A DNA stretch of 43,977 nt from an uncultured Cyclobacteriaceae bacterium (lineage in GTDB: Bacteria > Bacteroidota > Bacteroidia > Cytophagales > Cyclobacteriaceae), in the NCBI GenBank assembly GCA_937958005.1, contig CALGOB010000065.1, forward strand, positions 1-43,977, written 5' to 3'. Both the position numbers and the translations under genes were made by a program. Under the pieces are notes generated by a model, which ran no database searches, was not told where the DNA came from, and saw nothing but the letters and a program-made list of their open reading frames with translations. Shown piece after piece: positions 31,655 through 40,993 of the stretch (position 1 is its first letter; the number at the start of each line of letters is the position of its first letter).

Positions 31655-34168
31655 CTAAAAAGTCACATCTAAAGTGAAGTTCCAAGTCCTTCCTAGAGCT
31701 GGTATAATACCTGGACCAGGGTATCCCGTTGCACGTCTGGTAAAGTAAGCACGATCCAATAAATTGTTTACAGTGGCATGTATTTTCAATAACTTATTAA
31801 TCCTATAATCTACTGAAAAGTCTAAAACAAAATAAGTCGGGATAGTTCCTACTACCCCAGTTAAGGTTTGCCGCTGCAAATCTATAGAAGACTGATTATT
31901 TAGTAAAGGATCTTCATTTGCAGCATCTGAGAATTGCTCAGTCACATAAGTTGCTTGTAACGAGCTGGAAAAATTCTTATATCCATAAGTCACCCCTCCC
32001 TTTATATTATGAGTAGGCAAATCCTCTACCCTATTACCTGTAGAAACAGCATTGGTTACCCTTTCATTGATATCTTTATATCTACCAATACTCAACGCAC
32101 CATTGTAATATATGGAAGCTTTATGCTGTTTATTTAAACCCAATATATCAGCTACATCCAGCTCACCGAATACCTCAAACCCTCCTATGACTGCATTTCC
32201 AATGTTAGTTCTTAGCCTACCTAGGACACCTCCTCGTTCTACTATTTCCCTATTGGCATTTAACCGAGCAGACACTTCACCTATTCGATCATTGTAACGA
32301 ATCAAAAAAGCAGTCAATTCAAAACGGAAAGGGCTTCCATTCTCAAGATTGCGAAGGCCTAAATCAAAACTTTGTCCACGTTCATCCCTTATATTAGGAT
32401 CTACCACTTGCGCATTGGCCTGAATTTGCACATCAGTAAAATTAATTGCTCTATAATTTGCTGTCACATTAGCATAGAGTTCAAATTTTCTTTGAAATTT
32501 CTTAGAAATTCCTAAACCCCATAAAAATACATGTCGCCGACTCCTCTCGTTAGACTCCACTACTTCTACATTAAACTCTGTCCCAAACGAATTAATACGT
32601 CTTGGGTTACTAAATACACCACTTGATTGAGTATCTATTAACTCATATCTAAAACCTGGGACCAAACTAAAACTTTCGGAAAGTCTAAAGATTGATTCCC
32701 CAAAAAGAGCTGCATTAAAGTTTGGGAAATCAAAATCAGAAACAATTCTACGCTCTATCACTGTATCTACTTGGGTAAAAACAGGGTCTGATCCATCTGT
32801 CCCAATACCTTGAATGAAATTTGTATTTCCCCTATATAAGCGCATACCGATAAGCAATTCATTTTTTGAGGTACTAAGACCATTATATTTAAAAACTCCT
32901 CTTGTTTCATTGCCGATATTTAAAAAACTACCGTCAATTAAATCTCTATTGGTATCAAGGTCTGGCTCATTTGGAGTCTCTAATAGTCCTAGCGATATTC
33001 TTCTGGCGTCTAAACCGAACGTACGACTATATATTTTTGCATTTTCATTAATTTCATATTCTGCAAGAAACGAAATTAAGTTCCAATTTACTTTAAAAAA
33101 ACCCCTATCTCGGTTAGATGCCCTCGGGTTTTCCTTAAATTGGATGCTGTTAAGTCCACCTGGTTGCTGAGAAAGATAATCTAAAATTGTATATTCTATT
33201 TTGAGCTTGAGTTTGGGATTAATTTGATATTCCAATCCTGCAAAGCCACTATGAGAATCAAAAGCGGTATTTTCTCGCCAACCATCTCCTCTTTTAAAGT
33301 TATAATAAGCATAATAATTGACTTTGCCCAATTGCCCACCTACACTATTAAATGTGCTAAAAAAATTAAATGCCCCATAGGTATTTTGTGTATTTACCTC
33401 AATCGGCTTGTCTCTGCTTCCACTTTTTAACTTAAAATTTACTAATCCACCAAATTGAGTACCATATTGTAAAGCTCCTGCCCCTCTTACAATCTCAATT
33501 TTTTCAACCGCCTGTAAAGCAGGTGAATAGTAACTTTCAGGGTAACCTAGCGCATCTGCACTGATGTCATAACCGTTTTGCCTAACATTGAAGTTCGAAG
33601 ACCTTCTTGGGCTAAGCCCCCTGCCCCCAATATCAAGCTGAATACCAGCATTATCACTTTCCCAAACATTTAAACTTGGTACTTTGGCATAAGCTTGCCT
33701 TGCATTGTTAGCTGCTTTGTTACCAACTAACTGATCAATATTGATCACTTCATTTTTTTTAGCCTCATATAAACCACCATCCTGTACCGCTTTAAGCTGA
33801 GTGATCCCAAAAGAGGATTGCTTTCCTTCAATTTGAACTTCTTGCAACTGCTGAACATTCTCAGTTAGCACAAAAGTTTTTCCTTTTTCACCTACCTTTC
33901 CTATTTGAATTTTCTGATCATAAAACTCATAGTTTATAGTTTGTATCACCAAGGTGTAAGTTCCAGCATCAACGGGCTCAAAAGAAAACCTGCCTTCTTG
34001 ATCACTAATCGTAATTTGTGACACTTCTAATAATTGAACAGGGGCATTTTCTATTGGTGTTCCTTTCTGATCTTTTAAAAGTCCAGAAAATACATATTTA
34101 TTCTGCCCTAGAATCAAGGTAGGGAGACAACAAATAGCGAGGATCAATATCTTGCAGAAAGCTTTCAT
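31655..34168 (-). CDS. TonB-dependent outer-membrane receptor
   Basis: An 837-aa receptor. A signal peptide (to about G21) is followed by a CarboxypepD_reg-like beta domain (about 25-105), a plug domain (about 125-250) with GGRGLSPRRSSNFNVRQNG and VEKIEIVRGAGALQYGTQFG, and a 22-strand-type barrel ending in WNFTLDVTF with a terminal aromatic residue. Overall it resembles FecA-like siderophore or metal-chelate receptors. It is last in an operon with DUF4856, imelysin and HTTM genes; its ATG overlaps the HTTM stop by 4 nt. Imelysin co-occurrence suggests iron or another metal as substrate. Confidence 0.93.
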   Translation of the reverse strand: MKAFCKILILAICCLPTLILGQNKYVFSGLLKDQKGTPIENAPVQLLEVSQITISDQEGRFSFEPVDAGTYTLVIQTINYEFYDQKIQIGKVGEKGKTFVLTENVQQLQEVQIEGKQSSFGITQLKAVQDGGLYEAKKNEVINIDQLVGNKAANNARQAYAKVPSLNVWESDNAGIQLDIGGRGLSPRRSSNFNVRQNGYDISADALGYPESYYSPALQAVEKIEIVRGAGALQYGTQFGGLVNFKLKSGSRDKPIEVNTQNTYGAFNFFSTFNSVGGQLGKVNYYAYYNFKRGDGWRENTAFDSHSGFAGLEYQINPKLKLKIEYTILDYLSQQPGGLNSIQFKENPRASNRDRGFFKVNWNLISFLAEYEINENAKIYSRTFGLDARRISLGLLETPNEPDLDTNRDLIDGSFLNIGNETRGVFKYNGLSTSKNELLIGMRLYRGNTNFIQGIGTDGSDPVFTQVDTVIERRIVSDFDFPNFNAALFGESIFRLSESFSLVPGFRYELIDTQSSGVFSNPRRINSFGTEFNVEVVESNERSRRHVFLWGLGISKKFQRKFELYANVTANYRAINFTDVQIQANAQVVDPNIRDERGQSFDLGLRNLENGSPFRFELTAFLIRYNDRIGEVSARLNANREIVERGGVLGRLRTNIGNAVIGGFEVFGELDVADILGLNKQHKASIYYNGALSIGRYKDINERVTNAVSTGNRVEDLPTHNIKGGVTYGYKNFSSSLQATYVTEQFSDAANEDPLLNNQSSIDLQRQTLTGVVGTIPTYFVLDFSVDYRINKLLKIHATVNNLLDRAYFTRRATGYPGPGIIPALGRTWNFTLDVTF

Positions 34169-35532
34169 CTAGTCATTAATAATACCCATTCCTCATTTTC
34201 AAAAGGATTTTTGAGTGCATAAGCGTTTATTTGATCATTGATAAAGGGTTGACTCCTTCTTCCGTTGAGTGATACTCTACTAGTGACATAAATCTTTGGA
34301 GCGTAGCCTTCCTTTTTTTTAAATTCATTCCCTATAAAATGGACAAATTGGAGTATCATATCAGGCTGTGTACTCATTTCTTTTTTTTGAAATGGTGTTA
34401 AGTATAGATCTTGATCTATCTCTGACCTGGTAGCAGTCTTCGGATCTTCAATCACAATCCTTGTAAAACCGCTTTTTTCAATTAACATCACTCGCCACGA
34501 AAAACGATAACCTCTTTCATTCCAGAACAATTTACCTGAATAAAACAAGTGCCTCAAAGGTAGATAAAATTGCACTAGTAAATATATGCACAGTAATGGC
34601 GTAATGACCAATTGTCTTTTATAATCATAATTACCATTTAAATTTTTTGCATTTTTATAGCCTAACGAAGAGAGGTTTTTCGAAGACTGGAAGATTCTCC
34701 TCATCATGTCAAGCAGCTTTTCATGCCAATTAGCTGAAAAAAACAAAAGGGTAGAGGTCATCATAATAAAAGGGAACAGACCAATGCGAGGAAACAAAAT
34801 GTAAGTGAGCAAATGAAATATCAATACTGCAAAATACGCAAAAGGCCTTGTTTTCTTAAACCATAAAAAAACCCATATAAACAAATCATACAAACAACCC
34901 ATCCAGCTAAATACAAATGCAATCCATTTTAAATGCATCCATTGCCCAATGATTGGTAGGCTATATCTACCGGGAAGCCAAGTTGCTAATGGCTGAGCAG
35001 AAAATAACCAATCACCATTTACTTTAGCAAGGCCAGCAAAGAAGTAGACCATCGAAAGTTGTATTTTTAAAATATTGATTTCCCAGGCATTACAAGTATT
35101 CTTTTTCATCTTGGGCCATATCAATGTATCAATCGAGAAATACTTATGCCCTGATGTGATTGTCAAGCAAAATGTAAGTAAAGCAACTAAATAATGGTGA
35201 TTTAGGTAATAAGTTTTATCTAGAAGTTCAAAGTAGCTGAAAATGATAAAAAACAAAGAAGAACTAATTCTAAAAAATAGACCAAGCACAATAAATAGAG
35301 CACTTAAAGTCATTATCACGTAAAGGCTATATATTAATAATTCTGAATTAATACTCACCCCTTCAATAAAAGGAAAATAAAACTTAGGGTTTATATAGAG
35401 CTTTTCTATCCAGCCATTATACGCAAAGCGTAAGGTGCTGTATAACAGCAAAATGCCAAAGGTTATCCTAAAGGTCACCAATGGCACTATTGAGTATCTT
35501 TGATAAAATATTGTATGTAAAAACTTATGCAC
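34165..35532 (-). CDS. HTTM-domain membrane protein
   Basis: A 455-aa protein with about eight hydrophobic segments in the first 320 residues and a soluble C-terminal part (about 340-455). It matches the HTTM (horizontally transferred transmembrane) domain related to vitamin K-dependent gamma-carboxylase: FRITFGILLLYSTLRFA, the QLSMVYFFAGLAKVNGDWL block and HLLTYILFPRIGLFPFIM. Enzymatic activity in bacteria is unproven. It sits between imelysin (17-bp gap) and the TonB receptor (4-nt overlap), so it probably serves the same uptake system in the inner membrane. Confidence 0.88.
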   Translation of the reverse strand: MHKFLHTIFYQRYSIVPLVTFRITFGILLLYSTLRFAYNGWIEKLYINPKFYFPFIEGVSINSELLIYSLYVIMTLSALFIVLGLFFRISSSLFFIIFSYFELLDKTYYLNHHYLVALLTFCLTITSGHKYFSIDTLIWPKMKKNTCNAWEINILKIQLSMVYFFAGLAKVNGDWLFSAQPLATWLPGRYSLPIIGQWMHLKWIAFVFSWMGCLYDLFIWVFLWFKKTRPFAYFAVLIFHLLTYILFPRIGLFPFIMMTSTLLFFSANWHEKLLDMMRRIFQSSKNLSSLGYKNAKNLNGNYDYKRQLVITPLLCIYLLVQFYLPLRHLFYSGKLFWNERGYRFSWRVMLIEKSGFTRIVIEDPKTATRSEIDQDLYLTPFQKKEMSTQPDMILQFVHFIGNEFKKKEGYAPKIYVTSRVSLNGRRSQPFINDQINAYALKNPFENEEWVLLMTR

Positions 35533-35549
35533 TTGAAAGATTATTCATA

Positions 35550-36707
35550 CTAATCACCATCGTTAGCTGCATCAGCATCTTGCACGTTTAATATAGGTAA
35601 TAGATCACCCTTAAATAAGGTGACAATTTCCTGAATCGCATCGTACAAGTTTTCATTGCCAGAAATAGATGATCTATTTTCAATTTCATTAATAATCTCA
35701 CTAAACTGTTCATTAATATCATTTACCAAATCAACTTGTTCTCTGTTAATCAGTAAATCATCATAACCTTGGCCTTCGCCTCCAGTAAATAAACGTTGCA
35801 TTTCTTCTACAGCAGCCCTTACCAAAGACAAAGTAAAATCCTCGTTTCCGTCAAATTGCGATCTATTAAACGCTTCTATTAAGCTAGGATTAGCAGGAAT
35901 CGGTGTATCCAATGGGCCTAACCTTCCTATAGGAATACCTACTTTATCTTCCCTAACGCGTTCTTCCCAGTAAACCACACTTTGATTCAATTGCACACTG
36001 ATAGAGCTCCCAAGAACTGTTCCTCCATTATTTACAAAATTATCCCTTAAGTTCCCCGTCCAACTAGCAGAAATAGTCTCTGCCTCTGTAGTCAAAAAAT
36101 TCACTAAAGCATTTAGAAAGTTAACCCTATTCTCATTAGAAGTGAAGTAATCAATACCCTCTGGTTGACCAAAAATCATTAGATCTATTGCAGGAAACCC
36201 ATTGGCCATCCTATGCTCATTAGCCGTAAAATCAAAAGACTGGTTTTCAATTAAGCCATCAAGGATAATTTCGTCTGCTGGAAATAAATTAGATTGTTCT
36301 ACCAAGCTCCTTCGAGAAGTAGCAAAGTAATTGTGTATAGCTAGTCGCTGATAGGCTAGATAAGCATTATCAAATGAGTTACGGACTAATTCAAGATTTT
36401 CAGAAGTAGTTTCTTGCACAAATGTTTCAACACTGGCATCAAAACTTTGCATTTGTGTTTCATAATTTTGAGCCGCAACTATAATTATCTCGTCTACCTG
36501 ATTGTTTAGTAAAAGAAGAAATTCATTTTCTTCTGGTTCTTCGCCATCAGGGTTTTCTTCCTCTTCCGTAGGTTGTTCTCCTTCAGGATCTGAGCCATCA
36601 TCTCCACCTTCACTATTACACGCTCCGATATATAGAATACAAGCAAGTAAGGCGAACATTCCTGTTCGCCTAATACTTAGAAAATAATTTTTCTTATCCA
36701 TAAACAT
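35550..36707 (-). CDS. Imelysin-family lipoprotein with altered GxHxxE motif
   Basis: A 385-aa lipoprotein (lipobox YIGAC, C30) followed by a long Asp/Glu/Gly-rich stretch (31-62) that suggests surface exposure. The imelysin domain (about 66-370) is all-helical. The family's usual GxHxxE motif, proposed to bind metal, reads GFPAID here (170-175), with Pro and Asp replacing His and Glu. Met3 is an alternative start. The gap to the DUF4856 gene is 18 bp. Imelysin proteins are linked to iron uptake in several bacteria; the substituted motif means direct metal binding should not be assumed. Confidence 0.88.
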   Translation of the reverse strand: MFMDKKNYFLSIRRTGMFALLACILYIGACNSEGGDDGSDPEGEQPTEEEENPDGEEPEENEFLLLLNNQVDEIIIVAAQNYETQMQSFDASVETFVQETTSENLELVRNSFDNAYLAYQRLAIHNYFATSRRSLVEQSNLFPADEIILDGLIENQSFDFTANEHRMANGFPAIDLMIFGQPEGIDYFTSNENRVNFLNALVNFLTTEAETISASWTGNLRDNFVNNGGTVLGSSISVQLNQSVVYWEERVREDKVGIPIGRLGPLDTPIPANPSLIEAFNRSQFDGNEDFTLSLVRAAVEEMQRLFTGGEGQGYDDLLINREQVDLVNDINEQFSEIINEIENRSSISGNENLYDAIQEIVTLFKGDLLPILNVQDADAANDGD

Positions 36708-36725
36708 ATTGTATTGTTTATAACC

Positions 36726-38387
36726 TTAGTTCTCTGCAAAAGTAATCTCTGCAAAACCAGGGAAGTAATTGTCAAGATCATTTTCAGCACTACTGATTTG
36801 ATCATTTGTAATTTCCCAAACATTTATACCATAGATACCTTCCAATCTAGCACCTGATTGCCATCCAAGTTCACCAAGCACAATATTGAGTACACTATTG
36901 TTTTCAATCAATCTTTGTTGCGGGTTATCTTGTCTAGGGTTATCAGGGTCAGTAAACGACAGAGCGTATAATAAGCTTAATGCCTCAGAAAGGTGGTGAA
37001 CTCTATTCGCATCACCCATTGCAATAGAAGCTGCTTCGTCAAGATGGAAGAAAATAGCTGAAGCTAAAGCAACTTGACCATATAAAATAACATCTTGCCT
37101 GGCCCCAAAATAGAATTCCTCCATGGTTGTTTCATTGGTAGGGCCGAATCCTTCACCTGCTTTTAAAGTAGACCTTCCAATAATGTAAGCATTCATGATT
37201 CTCTCAGCAGGGTTTACTCCAAACGCTGCTTCAATTTCATCTCCAAATTGAAATGCAAATTCTGCTAGATATTCTCCATCTCCGTCTACTGCGTTAGCGT
37301 TAGGGTAATCAGAAGAATTAACACCGAAATAACCAAAAGATTCATCAAAAGCATGCTGACGTTCTGTACCTTCATCATCAAAAGAAGAATTACCACTTTG
37401 GTTATTCCCCCCAGATTGTAATGGCCCTGATTGTGTTGGTCTTAAGTAATCATCTAACATTTGGTCATATAATACACCTCCTATAATTGTATTAGCCAAA
37501 GCTACATTTAACTCAAGTCCGTTAGCAGTAAAATGACCCTGTCCTCCATCGTAAGTTAAAAAACCTTCAGTTCCATTAGATGCAGTAGCAGCAAAAGATG
37601 CACTGACATCCTCTAACATATCTCCTAAGGCTAAAAGTAAATTAATCTGTGTTCTATCTCCTTGATCCAATCTAATTTCATCTACCTTACTCTCAATAGT
37701 AGAACCGTTATTGGCAGCAAAATCATTTATCCCAGCCAAGGCGGTTGCTGGGTCAGTGATGATGGAACGTATCCTTCCTGCTGGTATTTGACTTCTTTCA
37801 TCAGTTTCATCAATGATAATACCAAGTTGTATTCTCCTTCTTCTTTGACCATTAAATGCTATTGGAGCGAAAACCCCATCAGTTGCGTCATCGTAAAACG
37901 ATGGGATAGTAAAATTATCAAATACTGGGGTCCCTAATAAAGATAATGGGCTTTCCAAAAATCCAGTTCCTACAGGTGTAATAGTTACTGGCACTTCTTG
38001 CTGAGAAGATACAATAGTCACAGTAGCATCGGCTGTATTAGAAGCATTATCCGAAGCCGTAAATGTAATAACCGCCTCACCTACTATTGATGGTGTGAAA
38101 GATACTGATACAGCTCCACCTGTACTCTCCATACCTATACTGCTAACATTCAGCACACCAGCATTTTCAGGAGAAACTGTTACCTCATTTGAAGCATAGC
38201 CAGCAGGGGATGTTACAGAAAATACAATAGTAGTTTCATTTCCTACGACTGCTGTTCTAGATGAAATGCCTACTAAAGAAACACTAATCGGATCAAAGGT
38301 GCCTTGATCGTCATCACCACAGGCTCCCAAGAATACAATGATTCCAAGGGCAAGCATCATTAACTTTGATAAATTCACTAATTTCAT
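36726..38387 (-). CDS. DUF4856 lipoprotein with Ig-like domain
   Basis: A 553-aa lipoprotein (lipobox FLGAC, C23, then GDDDQ). An Ig-like domain (about 35-130) is followed by the DUF4856 domain (about 150-550), recognised by IPSFYDDATDGVFAPIAFNGQ and the helical remainder with FGARQDVILYGQVALASA. DUF4856 genes in Bacteroidota tend to lie beside imelysin genes, as here. It is the first gene of the four-gene operon and probably a surface partner that captures or releases the substrate for the TonB receptor. Confidence 0.88.
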   Translation of the reverse strand: MKLVNLSKLMMLALGIIVFLGACGDDDQGTFDPISVSLVGISSRTAVVGNETTIVFSVTSPAGYASNEVTVSPENAGVLNVSSIGMESTGGAVSVSFTPSIVGEAVITFTASDNASNTADATVTIVSSQQEVPVTITPVGTGFLESPLSLLGTPVFDNFTIPSFYDDATDGVFAPIAFNGQRRRRIQLGIIIDETDERSQIPAGRIRSIITDPATALAGINDFAANNGSTIESKVDEIRLDQGDRTQINLLLALGDMLEDVSASFAATASNGTEGFLTYDGGQGHFTANGLELNVALANTIIGGVLYDQMLDDYLRPTQSGPLQSGGNNQSGNSSFDDEGTERQHAFDESFGYFGVNSSDYPNANAVDGDGEYLAEFAFQFGDEIEAAFGVNPAERIMNAYIIGRSTLKAGEGFGPTNETTMEEFYFGARQDVILYGQVALASAIFFHLDEAASIAMGDANRVHHLSEALSLLYALSFTDPDNPRQDNPQQRLIENNSVLNIVLGELGWQSGARLEGIYGINVWEITNDQISSAENDLDNYFPGFAEITFAEN

Positions 38388-38736
38388 TTTTCGTTTTAGG
38401 TATTAAGAACCTATTTTTTATTTAGACTAATTATAAACAAGGGCAAAATTAACAACTGTTGAATACTATACAACTACTAGTCCTAGTGATTTTCTATTTA
38501 TTTTGGTGAATTACCCTTATAATGGTCTAGCGTATTGTGGCAAAGACAATCTGGATCAGGCTTACGTTTCTTTTCAATCCTTTATATTCTTTTCACTTCT
38601 GCCATTATTAATACGATCATTATCGTGCTCGTCAATATTATTGACTAATAGTAACGCATCGTAAATGGACATACGTACAGCTAAATCTTAAAGGTGCATC
38701 AGATACTGTAAAAACCTAAGCACTTGCGAATTAGCT
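38388..38736. other. Intergenic region upstream of the DUF4856 operon
   Basis: Between the BatD gene (ends 38737) and the DUF4856 gene. It contains the operon promoter (38444-38473). I see no other gene or strong hairpin, and no clear palindromic Fur-type site that I would defend. Confidence 0.5.
38444..38473 (-). promoter_or_regulatory. Promoter of the DUF4856-imelysin-HTTM-TonB operon
   Basis: On the minus strand: TTG (38473-38471), 19-nt spacer, TAATTTTG (38451-38444), a close fit to the Bacteroidota TTG / TAnnTTTG promoter. The ATG lies about 55 bp further on. Confidence 0.6.
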
Positions 38737-40245
38737 CTATACTTTCTCAACTCCCTTTTTATCTCGAATACTTTTAACCAGAAAGGCGATGCCTAGTGCG
38801 ATCATGACTACAATTAGCAAATTCATTAGAATTTTAAAAAAATCAATTGAATGAATAGCACTTAACTGATTTTCTTCCAAGTCTATCCGATCATAAAATG
38901 AACCGAGGTCATTCGCCATGATGTATTGATTCTTTTTGCTTTCGCCTGTTACTTTTAACCTCAAACTTGAAAAAAGTGTATCGTACTTTTCGGTAGAAGT
39001 ATTAAAGAAAACCCATGAAAAATAATCCTTTAGGTCATAATCACCTGGTTCATTAGGTACTCCATAAAATTGAAAAGCTTTAGTCCCACTGATTCTATTC
39101 CCATCTTTTTTAATGTCCTGTTTTACACTCGGGTCATATATTTCAAAATCACTTCTTGCCGGTGAAACAGGTGGAGTAATAGAGCTAATATTCCCTATCC
39201 CTCCTATATCAAAATCATAGATAAAGCTCTCTCCTGTTTTAAGAGTCTCTCTATCTATATTCTCTCTTAAACGGAAGTTACCTACCGAAACACTTTCTTT
39301 CAATGGATGATCTGGTAACTCTTTTACTATCACTTTTTTAGCTTTAGAATAAAATTTTTGAAAATTCTCCTTTTTGTTTCTTCCAAAAAAAGAAGGGTTT
39401 TTAGCCACTTTATATTTCACCATATTTAAAGGAACAGAAGGGAACTCAATATCTTCAGCGTTTAATGGAAAGTATGCTGCCTGATAGATTTTATACTGTG
39501 TATAGGACTGACCATTAATTGTAGTGGTCTCTCCGCTAATGTTATCAATGTTGAAATTTTCCTCCCAGCAATTTTCTGGCTTTATTTTCTTTACAATATC
39601 TGTGATTTGCTGGCCTAGTTCATGGAAACGCATATCTGCCCTATTCTTATTAGACACATAAAACGCAAGGGTAACCGTTACTCCCTCTCCTTGGTAGATT
39701 TCGGACTTATTGGTACTTAAAGCAAAAAATGCATCTGCTTTCACATCTACAAATTCTTGTGATTGATTTCTATTCCCAAAAAAGTCATCAAAAGGATCTG
39801 CACCAAATGGATTCTTGCGCTGAGCTCTTTGCTTTTTAGGGCCTACCTTAATTTTTTTACCTGGAGACCTATAGGATTTGCCGTTAATCTTGATTACAAA
39901 AGGAGGCAAAGTAAAAACCCCTTCTTTAGTAGGGCCATAGTTCATGGTTATGCTCTCTGTACTAGACCGTTTACCATTTACAAAGCTGATACTAGAAGAA
40001 GTATTGGTTCCTCTTTGTACAAATCCAGTAATTTTTGGGAATCGATCATAATTCTTTAACCGATCATCTTTTAGTGTAACCGTTATCTTGAATGACTCAT
40101 TAAGTGCTATTTCATCCGCACCCAAATTGATCTCTACATTTTGCCCAAAAGATTGATGACTCAAACTGATGAATAAAATAGGGACTACAAACAACCAAAT
40201 ATTATGCAACACGTGTCTATAAATATTAAATATATTTTTAAGCAA
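38737..40245 (-). CDS. batD: BatD family protein
   Basis: A 502-aa membrane-anchored protein of the Bacteroides aerotolerance (Bat) family. A signal sequence (to about Q35) is followed by Ig-like beta domains (INLGADEIALNESFKITVTL, GPTKEGVFTLPPFVIKINGK), a QRKNPFGADPFDDFFGN linker typical of BatD, and a C-terminal transmembrane helix (about 472-492) with a short basic tail. BatD usually works with MoxR and BatA/BatB/BatE genes; none is present here, so this copy is separated from a full bat operon or partners lie elsewhere. Confidence 0.9.
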   Translation of the reverse strand: MLKNIFNIYRHVLHNIWLFVVPILFISLSHQSFGQNVEINLGADEIALNESFKITVTLKDDRLKNYDRFPKITGFVQRGTNTSSSISFVNGKRSSTESITMNYGPTKEGVFTLPPFVIKINGKSYRSPGKKIKVGPKKQRAQRKNPFGADPFDDFFGNRNQSQEFVDVKADAFFALSTNKSEIYQGEGVTVTLAFYVSNKNRADMRFHELGQQITDIVKKIKPENCWEENFNIDNISGETTTINGQSYTQYKIYQAAYFPLNAEDIEFPSVPLNMVKYKVAKNPSFFGRNKKENFQKFYSKAKKVIVKELPDHPLKESVSVGNFRLRENIDRETLKTGESFIYDFDIGGIGNISSITPPVSPARSDFEIYDPSVKQDIKKDGNRISGTKAFQFYGVPNEPGDYDLKDYFSWVFFNTSTEKYDTLFSSLRLKVTGESKKNQYIMANDLGSFYDRIDLEENQLSAIHSIDFFKILMNLLIVVMIALGIAFLVKSIRDKKGVEKV

Positions 40246-40405
40246 GATTTTCTCTTATTAATCGTTATTTAAACAATATTGATTCTAAACGGTTTACTTG
40301 TAAAGTTCGTTTTAAATCAGTAATTTAAAAAAAGAAATCAATTACCGGTGCTCTTTTATTTTTTGGACACGAATACGTGTAATATTTTAACAAAAATTCA
40401 CATTT

Positions 40406-40597
40406 ATGCTTGAATACTTTAAAACAATTCTATCAAAAGTGAGCTTCAATGAATCTATTTTCGAAAAAGAGTTGAATAAGGCAGTTCAATCTTTGGTAGA
40501 GGATGAAGTTATCAAACTGAAGAGTTGGTGTTACGACCAATTTGGAGAAATTCACCACATTATTTTAAATAAACAATTTAGTATTTCTACTTTTTAA
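40406..40597 (+). CDS. Small uncharacterised protein
   Basis: A 63-aa protein with a helical, charged sequence (SFNESIFEKELNKAVQ, EDEVIKLKSWCYDQFG). It has an ATG start after an AT-rich leader and normal codon use. It looks like a small conserved Bacteroidota protein rather than chance, but I cannot name a family. It is divergent from batD and followed 11 bp later by a long stem-loop. Confidence 0.6.
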   Translation: MLEYFKTILSKVSFNESIFEKELNKAVQSLVEDEVIKLKSWCYDQFGEIHHIILNKQFSISTF

Positions 40598-40993
40598 CCT
40601 AAACATTTGAGGCTATTCTAAAAGATTCAATAACCTTGCCACTGTACTTTGAAAAGATCTCAAAGATTTTTGGCAAACTTCCCTTTTGGAACAGCCTCTT
40701 TAATTTTTCACCTTGCTCTTTATTTAAGTTTTCTCAGATACATAATCCTTCAGTTTGAGCTATGCTTTTACTAAAAATTCAATTTTATTGATTTTAGATC
40801 GAACGAAAAACTTGTGGAGCAGAGGGAATTTTTAAATCCATCTAAACGTAAAGAATAGTATTTATAATATTAAGCATCTAATAACCAAATCTTTAATTTG
40901 ATGTTTACTAAAAAAGTTTGAATGTCAGAGCGAGAATAGAGATGTTTCCCCACAGATTTATTGCTTAATCCTATGAGTCTGGGTTGTTCTTTT
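40598..40993. other. Gene-free region with nested hairpin
   Basis: Apart from the structured element at 40609-40708, I see no gene or repeat in this stretch before the 3' end of queG. Confidence 0.6.
40609..40708 (+). terminator. Three nested stems with T-rich tail
   Basis: Outer stem: GAGGCTATTCTAAAAG (40609-40624) with CTTTTGGAACAGCCTC (40683-40698), 14 Watson-Crick pairs plus one G-U and one mismatch. Middle: TTGCCA (40636-40641) with TGGCAA (40671-40676). Inner: CTTTGA (40647-40652) with TCAAAG (40660-40665). A TTTAATTTTT tract follows. It could be a terminator for the small gene upstream, a small RNA, or a miniature repeat. Confidence 0.5.
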
